DNA of 64,000 nt, taken from positions 62,001-126,000 of the forward strand of contig JAUXNX010000019.1 of the NCBI GenBank assembly GCA_030682575.1. Reading direction: 5' to 3'. The notes beneath the pieces were generated by a model, which saw only the letters and a list, made by a program, of their open reading frames with translations, did no database searches and was not told the DNA's origin. Made by a program: the position numbers and the translations under genes. Of this stretch, positions 43,302 to 52,094 are shown one piece after another. The stretch is from Gammaproteobacteria bacterium (GTDB lineage: Bacteria > Pseudomonadota > Gammaproteobacteria > Pseudomonadales > Pseudohongiellaceae). The first letter of the stretch is position 1, and every line of letters starts with the position of its first letter.

Positions 43302-46013
43302 CTATCGTGCTCGGCGCAATCGCAGTTGTTTTTCAATCTCCACAATCACAAACAGCGCCACACCTGCACCCACAATCATCAAACCATCCAGGAAGGGCAC
43401 AGCCTCCGTTCCGAACAGAGATTGCATGATGGGCAGATATGTAATCGCAAACTGGGCAACGACAACTGCGACAACCACGAGCCACACGACTTTGGTTCCC
43501 CGTACCGCCTTCCACGTCAGCGATGTACCGTAAATGTTACGAATGAAAAACAGATGGAATATTTCCATCACAACGAGTGTATTGAGCGCGATGGTTTGCG
43601 CCAACTCGACTGAATAACCGCGTTCCAGTGCGTTGTAGAAAATGCCGAACACGCCACCGAGAAACAGGAAACCTACCAGAACGATGTGCCGCACGAGTTC
43701 CGGACCAAGCAAGGCTTCGTTGCGGGCGCGAGGAGGGCGCAGCATGGTGTTCTCTTCGGTAGGCTCAAATGCCAGTGCAATGCCAAGCGTGATCGCGGTA
43801 ATCAGATTGACCCAGAGGATCTGAATGGCAGTGACCGGCAGTGTCAATCCAAACAGCAACGCAACCATGATGGTCAGCGCCTCGCCCGCGTTGGTTGGCA
43901 GTGTCCAGCTGATCACCTTGCGGATGTTGTCGTAGGCCGTGCGTCCCTCTCTTACGGCTGCGGCAATGGATGCGAAATTGTCATCGGCAAGCACCATGTC
44001 CGAGGCCTCCTTTGCCACTTCACTGCCGCTTCTTCCCATCGCGATGCCTACATCGGCGCGTTTGAGTGCCGGAGCGTCATTCACACCATCGCCTGTCATT
44101 GCCACCGCCAGCCCATGTGACTGCAGTGCCATGACAAGGCGCAATTTGTGCTCAGGACTGGTACGCGCAAAAATGTTGCAATTGAGCACCTCTTCTTTCA
44201 GCACCTCGTCGCTCATCGCATCCAGATCTGCGCCCGTCAACACATTACCGGCATTCTGCAGACCTATCTGCTTCCCTATTGCCGCAGCCGTGCTGGCATG
44301 ATCACCGGTGATCATCTTCACGCAAATCCCGGCTCCATCACACTCGCTCACTGCAGTGATCGCTTCCGGCCTGGGAGGGTCTATCATCCCCACCATGCCT
44401 ATCAGGGTCAGTGTCCCGGTCAAATCACCATGCTGGAGTTGCTTGAAATCTGACGGCACACTTCGCAGTGCCAGAGCCAGTACACGCTGCCCCTTGGCTG
44501 CCACCTTGCCTACTTCTTCATTCCAATAATCGATCTGCAACTCCTGCTCTGTGCCATCTGCAGCGCGTTGATCCTTGCACATGGCAAGTATCTGTTCCGG
44601 CGCTCCCTTTACGAATACAAAGCCACGCTGCTCATCGTCGTGATGCAAGGTTGCCATGTAGCGATGCCTGGCATCGAAGGGAACTGTATCAGTACGGGGC
44701 CACGCTGATGCACCAGGAGAAAACTCAGGTGCAATTTTTCCGGCGAAGGCCAGCAGTGCGCCCTCCATCGGGTCGCCTTCCACGGTCCATACTCCGTTCA
44801 GATTGCTGAGAGCGGCGTCATTGCACAATGCTGCGATACGGGCCAACTCGCTCAGCGCGCTGCATTCGTCGGCCTTGATGATTTTGTTCGCTGCGTGTCC
44901 ACCTTCATCCTGCTGCAGTCGCAGGATCCCAACTGGCTCGTAGCCAGAGCCATCAAGGACAACAAGGTGATGAGACGTTACCGCTGTTGTCACCATCATT
45001 TCATTACGCGTGAGCGTGCCAGTCTTGTCAGTACAGATGACAGAGACAGAGCCAATGGTTTCGATGGCAGGGAGTCGCCGTACGATGGCGTTGCGCCGCG
45101 CCATCGCCTGAACGCCAATGGCAAGCGTAACGGTGAGCACCGCCGGAAGCCCTTCTGGAATAGCGGCAACGGTAAGGCCGACCACCACAATGAATATATC
45201 GGCGAACGCATAGTCATCAACCAGATAACCATAGGTCAGCAGCAGGGCCGCAATTACCAGGATCACTATGGTCAGCCAGCGGGCAAACACCGCCATCTGC
45301 TCCACCAGCGGGGTCGTCAACAGTTGCACTTCCGATAACATGCCGCTGATGCGACCTATCTCGGTTCTGCCACCCGTTGCTACCACTACACCCTTCGCCT
45401 GTCCGGATCGCACCAGCGTGCCGGAAAATCCCATACAGGCTCGATCTCCAAGTGGTGCCTGCTGTGTAACCGGCCCTGTGCGTTTCTCAACCGGAACAGA
45501 TTCCCCTGTCAGAATCGCCTCTTCCACAGACATGCTGTGTACCTTGAGCAAACGAACATCGGCAGGTATCTTGTCGCCCGCCTCCAGCAACACGATGTCA
45601 CCCGGAACCAATGCGGCACCGTCGATGCTTTTTCGCACCCCATTGCGTATTACATTGGCACGGGGAGCCATCATGTCGCGCAGTGCATGCATGGCTTGCT
45701 CAGCCTTGCCTTCCTGTATATAGCCAATCACCGCATTGGTAATCACCACAATCAGGATTACCCACGTATCCACCCAATGCTCAAGCAAGGCAGTGATGAC
45801 TGCGGAGCCAATCAATACGTAGATCAGGATGTTGTGGAATTGCAAAAGAAAGCGCATCAGTGCGCCATGCTTCTTTACCACTGGAAGAAGGTTCGGACCA
45901 TACTGAACACTGCGGTTGCCTGCTTCCCCATCATCAAGTCCATGGTTGGATGTTTGCAGGGCATCCAGCACTTCTGCGTCTGATTTGTCGTGCCAGCTAC
46001 CATCAATCGTCAT
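43302..46013 (-). CDS. P2-type cation-transporting ATPase
   Basis: A 903-residue P-type ATPase. An N-terminal cation-ATPase domain is followed by helices M1-M2, the TGES loop (LTGESVPVEK), M4 with AAIPEGLPAVL, the phosphorylation site Asp329 (CTDKTGTLTRNEM), the nucleotide-binding KGAPE, the hinge TGDGVNDAPALKRADVGIAMG and six C-terminal helices. M4 looks like calcium or sodium pumps, but M6 reads NLITAITLGIALAFEP where Ca2+-ATPases have N-x-x-T-D-x-x-P-A, so the ion is uncertain. It is the last gene of a minus-strand operon with mgtE (18 bp upstream). Confidence 0.92.
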   Translation of the reverse strand: MTIDGSWHDKSDAEVLDALQTSNHGLDDGEAGNRSVQYGPNLLPVVKKHGALMRFLLQFHNILIYVLIGSAVITALLEHWVDTWVILIVVITNAVIGYIQEGKAEQAMHALRDMMAPRANVIRNGVRKSIDGAALVPGDIVLLEAGDKIPADVRLLKVHSMSVEEAILTGESVPVEKRTGPVTQQAPLGDRACMGFSGTLVRSGQAKGVVVATGGRTEIGRISGMLSEVQLLTTPLVEQMAVFARWLTIVILVIAALLLTYGYLVDDYAFADIFIVVVGLTVAAIPEGLPAVLTVTLAIGVQAMARRNAIVRRLPAIETIGSVSVICTDKTGTLTRNEMMVTTAVTSHHLVVLDGSGYEPVGILRLQQDEGGHAANKIIKADECSALSELARIAALCNDAALSNLNGVWTVEGDPMEGALLAFAGKIAPEFSPGASAWPRTDTVPFDARHRYMATLHHDDEQRGFVFVKGAPEQILAMCKDQRAADGTEQELQIDYWNEEVGKVAAKGQRVLALALRSVPSDFKQLQHGDLTGTLTLIGMVGMIDPPRPEAITAVSECDGAGICVKMITGDHASTAAAIGKQIGLQNAGNVLTGADLDAMSDEVLKEEVLNCNIFARTSPEHKLRLVMALQSHGLAVAMTGDGVNDAPALKRADVGIAMGRSGSEVAKEASDMVLADDNFASIAAAVREGRTAYDNIRKVISWTLPTNAGEALTIMVALLFGLTLPVTAIQILWVNLITAITLGIALAFEPTEENTMLRPPRARNEALLGPELVRHIVLVGFLFLGGVFGIFYNALERGYSVELAQTIALNTLVVMEIFHLFFIRNIYGTSLTWKAVRGTKVVWLVVVAVVVAQFAITYLPIMQSLFGTEAVPFLDGLMIVGAGVALFVIVEIEKQLRLRRAR

Positions 46014-46031
46014 ATAAGCTATTCCCCATTG

Positions 46032-47387
46032 TCACAGCATGCCCGAAAGCAGAGTCGCGATTCCCAGAAACGCGAAGAAACCGATGACATCAGTCACAGT
46101 CGTAAGAATGATCGACGACGCCTGCGCCGGGTCCTGCCCAAAACGTACAAGCACAATGGGCACGACAGCACCGGCAAACCCCGCCGCTACCATGGCCAAC
46201 ACCATCGCCGAACAAATCACCAGTACCAGCCCGATGGACTGGCTCCACAGGAACACGCCGATGCCGCAGGTGACAGCGACGCCGACGCCGTTCATGAACC
46301 CTACCCGCACCTCCTTGAACATCACCCTGAACCAGTGCCGGATGGTGATCTCGCGCAATGCCAGCCCACGCATGGTCACCGCCAATGCCTGAGCGCCAGC
46401 GTTGCCCGACTGGCCTGCTACTACCGGAAGCAGCACCGCCAATGCGGTGAAACTGGCAATGGTGCTCTCGAACAACCCCACTACCGAAGCAGCAAGAAAC
46501 GCCGTGAGCAGGTTGATCTGCAACCAGGGCATGCGCTTCTTTACGGCGAACAACGGCCCGGACAGCGCACGTTCGTCACGGCTCGCACCCACCATCGCCA
46601 GCACGTCGGAGGACATATCTTCCTGAGACACCTGCACCAGATTGCTGTGATTGATGATGCCTAGCAGGCGATGGTCTATGTCCACTACAGGAAGATCAAA
46701 CAGCTGATGCTTCTCGAACAATTCGGAGATTTCCTCTCGTCCTGCCGTGCTGGGTACTACTGCCACGATCGGTTGAGCGAGAGTGTCGAGCGTGATCTGC
46801 GGCTCCGAGATGGCAATATCCTGCAGGAAAACCTTGGCAGTCAGGCGCCCGTCCCTGTCCACCAGAAATACGGCACGTGCGGTTTTCAACTGTACCCGGC
46901 GCAGAATCTTCAGCGTCTCGGCGATAGTCATCTCCCCGCGAAATACTTGTGTGCGGGTTTCCATCAAGCGGCCCGCACTGTGTTCGGGATAGCCCATCAA
47001 CGACACCAGCTCGTTACGCACTGGCTCTGCGAGCATCTGCAGCATCTGTTCTCGCGCTTCTTTCCTCAGCTGTCCCAGCATGCGCACCGTGTCCTGTGGA
47101 GGCAGCTCTGCCAGCAGCTCACGAATGTGATCCACGGGCAGCAGGCTCAAGACTTCTCCGGCCGCACTCGGCATCAGCATTTTCCACATCGGCAGCAGTG
47201 CATAAACGGGTTGGAGGGCAAGAATCTCGGCTGCTTCGTCTGCCGCCATCGACTCGATTTTCAGAGCGGCATCGCGAGGGTAGTCGAGCAGGAACTTGCG
47301 GGTGAGCACAACATCGACCGTTGCAACGGAGTCGGCGATAACAGAAGTTTCGGATATCACACTATTGGTCGCGTCACTGTTATTCAC
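46032..47387 (-). CDS. mgtE: MgtE magnesium transporter
   Basis: A 451-residue Mg2+ channel/transporter of normal length. Order: N domain of helical MgtE repeats (about 20-130), two CBS domains (about 130-255; GRLMETRTQVFRG and LPVVDIDHRLLGIINH), the plug helix and five transmembrane helices with PVVAGQSGNAGAQALAVTMRGLAL, the family pore signature. The GTG at 47387 follows GAGGG and overlaps the end of the upstream MgtE-like gene by 8 bp; a longer frame to 47543 reads out of phase with that gene and is rejected. The cytosolic domains normally close the pore at high Mg2+. Confidence 0.93.
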   Translation of the reverse strand: MNNSDATNSVISETSVIADSVATVDVVLTRKFLLDYPRDAALKIESMAADEAAEILALQPVYALLPMWKMLMPSAAGEVLSLLPVDHIRELLAELPPQDTVRMLGQLRKEAREQMLQMLAEPVRNELVSLMGYPEHSAGRLMETRTQVFRGEMTIAETLKILRRVQLKTARAVFLVDRDGRLTAKVFLQDIAISEPQITLDTLAQPIVAVVPSTAGREEISELFEKHQLFDLPVVDIDHRLLGIINHSNLVQVSQEDMSSDVLAMVGASRDERALSGPLFAVKKRMPWLQINLLTAFLAASVVGLFESTIASFTALAVLLPVVAGQSGNAGAQALAVTMRGLALREITIRHWFRVMFKEVRVGFMNGVGVAVTCGIGVFLWSQSIGLVLVICSAMVLAMVAAGFAGAVVPIVLVRFGQDPAQASSIILTTVTDVIGFFAFLGIATLLSGML

Positions 47388-48234
47388 GACATTGACCCTC
47401 TTCTTCGCTGTGCCACTGAATACTGTTGGCCGACGAGAACTGCAGAAGTCCCGTGGCTGTGGCTCCCATCGCCCGGACAAGATGGGCGAGCACCGAATCA
47501 CCCAGCTCTGGTACGGCAGTCGCCTTGTTGCGGGCAAGGGCATCGCGCAGTGCCATGCGGCTCAGTGTGCCCAGATAGTTGCCGTTGGCATTGCGTACCG
47601 GCAGCACGCTGTGGTTATGCCAGTCGGGGGTGTTTCTTGCCACTTCCAGACTCATCTCCGCTGGCAGCGGCTGCACTCTGGGGTCCATCAACTGCCCCAG
47701 CGGTTTTTCATCGGGGCTGATCAGCAACACATCCAGACTAACCACGCCCACGATGTGATGACTGTGACTGATGACAATCAGGCTGCTGCCGAAGGGCTTG
47801 CCGATTTTCTTGAGCAACGCGATACATTCCCATCTGCTGAGTTCGGCATAGAAGTGCGGCGTGGACATGTCCATCCAGGCGCCAACCGTGTTCTCCTGAT
47901 AGGCGAGCGAGCGGGCAAGGGGCTTGGCGAGCTGGCTCGGCAATACTTCCAGGAGAGCGACCCGGCGCTGTTCTTCCTGCAAGCGCAACAGTGCAGCAAC
48001 ACTGCGGTAGTGCAACTGTCCGAAAATCGCAGCATTCTGCTCCAGAGTCAGCAGATCGAGGATGCGGGCGGCAGGCCACGTTTCCATGTCCGCCAGTACC
48101 GGCGCAAGGATGCGCACTGGCACTTCGGCCAGATACAGCGCCGCCTGGTCGGGCATCAGACTCTGCAAGACACCAGCAGCAGCCCGCGGTTTGCTCGCGA
48201 GAAAATCAAGGCTCAGCGATTTGGACCTACTCAT
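47380..48234 (-). CDS. MgtE cytosolic-domain paralogue without membrane part
   Basis: A 284-residue soluble protein made of an MgtE N-domain-like repeat region (about 1-125; LADMETWPAARILDLL, LLEVLPSQLAKPLARSL) and two CBS-like domains (about 125-240; TVGAWMDMSTPHFYA, PLGQLMDPRVQPLPAEM). It ends with a short tail and has no transmembrane helices. It overlaps the full mgtE by 8 bp and the MscS-like gene by 8 bp, so the three are translationally linked. It could form mixed dimers with MgtE or act as a separate Mg2+ or nucleotide sensor; this is inference. Confidence 0.8.
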   Translation of the reverse strand: MSRSKSLSLDFLASKPRAAAGVLQSLMPDQAALYLAEVPVRILAPVLADMETWPAARILDLLTLEQNAAIFGQLHYRSVAALLRLQEEQRRVALLEVLPSQLAKPLARSLAYQENTVGAWMDMSTPHFYAELSRWECIALLKKIGKPFGSSLIVISHSHHIVGVVSLDVLLISPDEKPLGQLMDPRVQPLPAEMSLEVARNTPDWHNHSVLPVRNANGNYLGTLSRMALRDALARNKATAVPELGDSVLAHLVRAMGATATGLLQFSSANSIQWHSEEEGQCRE

Positions 48235-49048
48235 CGGCCTGCTCCCGGGTGATGACGCTGAAGGACTGCTCCATGCAGACGCTGGCCGGGATCAACTTGC
48301 GACCTTCCTGAGTTTCCAGCACCACACCCACCGTGTTGAACTCCAGTATGCGACCACGGTCTGCACCAATTTCGACGATCTGGCCCGGTCTGACAAACTG
48401 TCGCAAATGCCGCACGGCGATAAGGTTCTGCACCAGCGGTTTCGCCCCAAGGCCAAAGGCCAGCGAGAAGCCCAGCAGCACCGCACCAAACCCGATCGCG
48501 AACAGGATGACCAGGAAGGTGACGTCGACTCCAACCTGCCCCAGTCCGATTACCACGCCGACAATCAGGAATGACGACTGCGCGATCTGCCCGAACAGCG
48601 TCGCCTGCGCTATGTCAGCCGAGGCTGCCGCATGCGTCACCACATGGCGGGCCACCGTGCCGAGAATGTAGGCGACGATGATGATGAGACCACCGGTGAC
48701 CAGCGAAGGGATATAGACCACCAGGCGATCCAGCCAGGCCGCCGCGGCAGAAAATCCCACCACCCGCACAGCCACAGTGATGAATACCAGGATGGTCGAC
48801 CAGAACACCACGTACCCCAGCAATTTCTCGGTCGCGCTGGAGATGCGCACAAAGTTGAGCATCGAGCCCTGCAGCTGTCGATCCAGCAGATGATTGAGGG
48901 TGCGGATCAGGCGGGTAATGACCAGTCGAAAGAAGCGGGCAAGCAGCCAACCGACCAGGAGCAGCAGTATGCCGCCAACCACGTTTGGCAACTGGGCAAC
49001 AATGGCCGTCAGTACATCAAGGGTCTGCAGCCGAATCGATTCGAGCAT
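48227..49048 (-). CDS. mechanosensitive (MscS-like) channel
   Basis: A 273-residue membrane protein with about four or five helices. It opens with VLTAIVAQLPNVVGGILLLLVGWLLARFF, a conserved TM-helix module. The pore-lining helix and beta domain follow: FAIGFGAVLLGFSLAFGLGAKPLVQNLIAV and VRPGQIVEIGADRGRILEFNTVGVVLET, which are the MscS-fold signatures in a shortened form. It is the first gene of the operon with the two MgtE-type genes and a P-type ATPase, suggesting a shared role in ion and osmotic balance. Confidence 0.85.
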   Translation of the reverse strand: MLESIRLQTLDVLTAIVAQLPNVVGGILLLLVGWLLARFFRLVITRLIRTLNHLLDRQLQGSMLNFVRISSATEKLLGYVVFWSTILVFITVAVRVVGFSAAAAWLDRLVVYIPSLVTGGLIIIVAYILGTVARHVVTHAAASADIAQATLFGQIAQSSFLIVGVVIGLGQVGVDVTFLVILFAIGFGAVLLGFSLAFGLGAKPLVQNLIAVRHLRQFVRPGQIVEIGADRGRILEFNTVGVVLETQEGRKLIPASVCMEQSFSVITREQADE

Positions 49049-49069
49049 GGGGATTTCCTTGTTCTGTGG

Positions 49070-49477
49070 TCAGGTGGTAAATGGATTCTGAACAAGCAGA
49101 CGATTTTCTATGAGCAATCCGCTATGCATATCCCCGGAATAGAGTATCTCGCATTCGGCCTGCAGGGCGGAGGCGACGATCATGGCATCGTACAAGCTCA
49201 GTCCGTAGCGCTCCGCAACGCGCAGCCCTTGCTGATGTCCAGCGAGGGTCAATGGCTGTACTGAAAAAAGCGCGCGCAACAGAGAAAGCACTTCGTTGAT
49301 CTCCGCCCAGGGCCTCCGGAATTTGTAGAGCATCACATGAGCAACTTCGTTCAGAACCTGCACGCTGATCATACCTCCTCTGCGCGCGATATCCTCGGCA
49401 AGATTTGCCTTGTGTGCATCAGCGGACTGAAGATAAAGCAGGATGTTACTGTCGAGAAAAATCCTGGTGTCGATCAT
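49070..49477 (-). CDS. PIN-domain toxin (VapC-like ribonuclease)
   Basis: A 135-residue PIN nuclease. The acidic residues expected for the metal site are visible: Asp in MIDTRIFLDSN, Glu in VLNEVAHVM, Asp in LSLYDAMIVASAL and Asp in LYSGDMH. In type II toxin-antitoxin pairs such proteins cleave tRNA or rRNA. Two ATGs three codons apart (49486 and 49477) are possible; I use the second, which matches the usual family start. It overlaps the AbrB-type antitoxin gene by about 32 bp. Confidence 0.88.
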   Translation of the reverse strand: MIDTRIFLDSNILLYLQSADAHKANLAEDIARRGGMISVQVLNEVAHVMLYKFRRPWAEINEVLSLLRALFSVQPLTLAGHQQGLRVAERYGLSLYDAMIVASALQAECEILYSGDMHSGLLIENRLLVQNPFTT

Positions 49478-49697
49478 TGGCCTCATCCCTGTTGAATTTG
49501 AAATCCTCCGGCAACATCCCCCTGAAACGCCTTAACCGAGCCAGCAACTCTTCTGTTCCCGGCTTCCTGCTCACCTCGAATACCCGCTCTCCGGAGACCA
49601 ACACTTCTATGTGGTCACCTTCCTTCAGCTCCAGCGCTTCGACCACACTGGCAGGAAGCCTGATCGCCAGGCTGTTGCCCCATTTCGATACCTGCAT
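49446..49697 (-). CDS. AbrB/MazE-type antitoxin of the PIN toxin
   Basis: An 83-residue protein with an N-terminal SpoVT/AbrB swapped-hairpin DNA-binding domain (MQVSKWGNSLAIRLPASVVEAL, then LKEGDHIEVLV) and a C-terminal toxin-binding tail with LARLRRFRGMLPEDFKF. The ATG at 49697 is preceded by AAAGGAGG; the longer frame to 49730 is unlikely. It precedes and overlaps the PIN toxin gene, the normal order for type II systems, and would both bind the toxin and repress the operon. The pair looks intact. Confidence 0.88.
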   Translation of the reverse strand: MQVSKWGNSLAIRLPASVVEALELKEGDHIEVLVSGERVFEVSRKPGTEELLARLRRFRGMLPEDFKFNRDEANDRHQDFSRQ

Positions 49698-49812
49698 GAC
49701 GCCTCCTTTCATGGTCAAAATGATAAACAATGACTCGAATGTATATCCAGGCGCGAAGGAAGGTCAAGAAGGAAGACCGTCGAATACAGGATAGTCCAGG
49801 CACTCGTGCGTG

Positions 49813-50331
49813 TCAGAGATCTTTTGCCATCACATGGTCATCCATGATGAAACCGTTGCCGATGTCGAACACGGCCTCCTCGCGAACGCTGAAACCAGCC
49901 TTGCGATAAACGGCGATCGAGCTGGCATTGCCCTTGTTGACGGTGAGGTGCAGCTGCGTACAGCCGAGACTACAAGCTGCTGTTTCAACATGACGCAGCA
50001 TCAGCCCGCCCAACCCTTTGCCCTGATATTCAGGCAGCAAATAGAGTTCCTGCAGCTTCATTTGCCCGGCAACTTCCGTGAACGCGTAGCTGCAATAGCC
50101 CGCCGGGGTGCCAGATATCCTCAATAGATCCATCCAGCAATCGGTGGAATCAAGATAGTAACGAAGTTTTTCGGGTGTGTAGCGTCCGCGCAGCATGTAG
50201 TCGATCTGCGCCATGCTGATCATGGACACATAGTGGGAGCGCCAGATGGTGTCGGCGAGTTGAGCGATGGTGGTGAAGTCAGAGGTAGTGATCGGAGTGA
50301 GAGTGGCAGTGGTCGATTCAGCGAGGTTCAT
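49813..50331 (-). CDS. GNAT family N-acetyltransferase
   Basis: A 172-residue acetyltransferase. The N-terminal part has the LADTIWRSHYVSMISMAQIDYML pattern seen in a GNAT subgroup. The acetyl-CoA-binding motif A is visible in KLQELYLLPEYQGKGLGGLML, and motif B in LHLTVNKGNASSIAVYRKAGF. It ends with a F-x-x-D-I-G-x-G-F-x-M-D-D-x-V-M segment typical of the group. The acceptor is unknown. It follows the small membrane-protein gene by 7 bp on the same strand. Confidence 0.88.
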   Translation of the reverse strand: MNLAESTTATLTPITTSDFTTIAQLADTIWRSHYVSMISMAQIDYMLRGRYTPEKLRYYLDSTDCWMDLLRISGTPAGYCSYAFTEVAGQMKLQELYLLPEYQGKGLGGLMLRHVETAACSLGCTQLHLTVNKGNASSIAVYRKAGFSVREEAVFDIGNGFIMDDHVMAKDL

Positions 50332-50338
50332 ACATCAC

Positions 50339-50569
50339 TCACAATCTGACAAAGTAGGGCGTGGCCAGCAACACCGCTCCGGCCATCACCAGCAAGTAGA
50401 GATTCGAGACGAAGTAGGGAAACACGATGAGAACGATGCCACACACCAGCGGCACCATCTTTTTCTGCTTTTTACCGTACAGGAAATAGCCCAGACCGAA
50501 AGAGCCAAACAGCACACCCCACAGCAACACCGATTCACTCAATCCGCTCGAACTCCCATTAATACTCAC
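50339..50569 (-). CDS. small conserved membrane protein
   Basis: A 76-residue protein with two to three hydrophobic segments (LLWGVLFGSFGLGYFLYGKKQKK, then MVPLVCGIVLIVFPYFV and LVMAGAVLLATPYFV). The Y-G-K-K-Q-K-K cytoplasmic loop between the helices is typical of a widespread family of short inner-membrane proteins of unknown function. It begins with GTG directly after the SIMPL gene stop codon and is followed by the GNAT gene after 7 bp, so it is the middle gene of a three-gene operon. Confidence 0.7.
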   Translation of the reverse strand: MSINGSSSGLSESVLLWGVLFGSFGLGYFLYGKKQKKMVPLVCGIVLIVFPYFVSNLYLLVMAGAVLLATPYFVRL

Positions 50570-51289
50570 TCAGTCCGACAGATAGTACTCCACTGTCGAC
50601 ACCACGCGCACGGTCTTGATGTGGGGATTGTTGGTGTCGCGATTACTGATCGTGAACTGACCCTGTGAGGCATTCTTGATCTTGCCCAATGTGCTCTGTG
50701 AATCCTCGGCAAATTTCTCCGCCACCATGCGCGCTTCCCGCGTCGCCTCCTCCACCATTTCCGGCTTCACTTCGTTCAGACGGTTGAAGATGTACTCGGT
50801 CTGATACTGGTAGTTGCCATCGGTGAAGACGATGCCGGTGCGGCCCAGTTCGGACAATGAACTCATGACACTGCGCACGGCTTCGATGTTCGCCGAATAT
50901 ACGGTGACAGTCTGGGATGCCGCATAGCGAAATTCGGCGCGCTCACCACCACCGTACTGCTGGGCGGACTTGTCGGTAATGACGGGCACGGCCACAGTGA
51001 TCTCCGTGGCAGCAACACCATTCTGCTCCAGGAAGCTTCTTATCTGCCCAGTGCCACGCTCCAGGGCTTCGTAGAGGCTGGGCAGATCATTGCTGGCTTC
51101 GGCGAACGAGATCGGCCAGATGACGACGTCTGCGGGGTAATCGCGCTCGGACAATCCCTTCACGGTGACGCTGCGCTCATATTCTCTGTAATCAAGAGCG
51201 GCGTTGCCAAGCAGGAAGCCGAGGGCGGTCAGGCCCGCAAAGAGGGATATGCCAAGGATGAAGGCGCTGGTTTTGCTGAGGTGTTGCAT
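50570..51289 (-). CDS. SIMPL domain (DUF541) protein
   Basis: A 239-residue envelope protein with a single N-terminal signal anchor (FILGISLFAGLTALGFLLGNAAL) and a SIMPL domain: RSVTVKGLSERDYPADVVIWPI, SASQTVTVYSANIE-like sequence and a REARMVAEKFAEDSQSTLGKI block. SIMPL proteins (BP26/YggE type) form periplasmic oligomers and are linked to oxidative-stress tolerance. The ATG at 51289 has GGGAG upstream. It is divergent from the TetR gene; the 178-bp gap should hold both promoters. Confidence 0.9.
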   Translation of the reverse strand: MQHLSKTSAFILGISLFAGLTALGFLLGNAALDYREYERSVTVKGLSERDYPADVVIWPISFAEASNDLPSLYEALERGTGQIRSFLEQNGVAATEITVAVPVITDKSAQQYGGGERAEFRYAASQTVTVYSANIEAVRSVMSSLSELGRTGIVFTDGNYQYQTEYIFNRLNEVKPEMVEEATREARMVAEKFAEDSQSTLGKIKNASQGQFTISNRDTNNPHIKTVRVVSTVEYYLSD

Positions 51290-51467
51290 GGGGACTCCCG
51301 TCAAAAGGATTGCGAGCGGTTAGAGTAGCCTGAATTCACTTAACGCGGACTGAATACGGCAGCAACGAGTCAGCAAATCAAACAAACCCCTGTTCCTGAT
51401 TGGCGATACCTCTATTGTCGTGATCAAGAGCAGTGCTAATCTGCCCCGGTATTTTCGGAGGCGGAAG

Positions 51468-52094
51468 ATGGTGAAGACAAAAGAGGGCGCTACATCGTGC
51501 ACAACGCGTGCTCGTCTGCTTGAAGCTGCACTCGAATGCTTTCTTCCCAATGAGTATCACCAAGTCACCACACGGCAAATCGCTGAACGAGCGAGTGCCA
51601 ACGTTTCCATGATTCGCTACTACTTCGGCAGCAAGCAAGGTCTCTATGAGGAAATGCTGCGCGAAACACTGAGTCCTCTGCTGGATGTGCTCGACAGTCA
51701 GTTACTCTCAAACACCGAAGGGTTCGGAGGTTTTCTTCGACTCTATTACGAGACGATGTCCAAGCGACCGGAATTTCCGCGACTCATTCTCAAAGTGCTC
51801 GCTCTTAACCAGGGACCCGGAAGACGGTTCATCCAGCAACTGCTGGAACGAGGCCGCTCCAAGGGAGCCAGCACTGTCAAGGAGCTGCAGAATGCGGGGC
51901 AAGTTGCCACTGGGGTCGATCCCGACATTCTGCGCATGGCGTTTGTGAGTCTTGCCATGACCCCAATGCTCTTGAAAAGCATATTCGAGGAACAGATGGC
52001 CAGGCCCATGGATAGCCGTTTTCTCGACGAACTTGCACGTTTCAATGGCCGCCTGTTCTCCGCAGGGCTGGCACCGGAGATTGACCCCAGATGA
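51468..52094 (+). CDS. TetR family transcriptional regulator
   Basis: A 208-residue repressor-type regulator. The N-terminal helix-turn-helix is clear (RARLLEAALECFLPNEYHQVTTRQIAERASANVSMIRYYFGSKQGL). The C-terminal ligand domain contains FGGFLRLYYETMSKRPEFPRLILKVL, resembling the CecR/DUF1956-like group. The ATG at 51468 is preceded by GGAGG; the in-frame GTG at 51420 is less likely. It overlaps the downstream methyltransferase gene by 4 bp and is divergent from the SIMPL gene, so either could be its target. Confidence 0.9.
   Translation: MVKTKEGATSCTTRARLLEAALECFLPNEYHQVTTRQIAERASANVSMIRYYFGSKQGLYEEMLRETLSPLLDVLDSQLLSNTEGFGGFLRLYYETMSKRPEFPRLILKVLALNQGPGRRFIQQLLERGRSKGASTVKELQNAGQVATGVDPDILRMAFVSLAMTPMLLKSIFEEQMARPMDSRFLDELARFNGRLFSAGLAPEIDPR

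Noticed and set aside
47388-47543. N-terminal extension of mgtE
   Set aside because: The extra 52 codons are Arg/Ser/Pro-rich, run out of phase with the overlapping MgtE-like gene, and the GTG at 47387 gives the normal family length.
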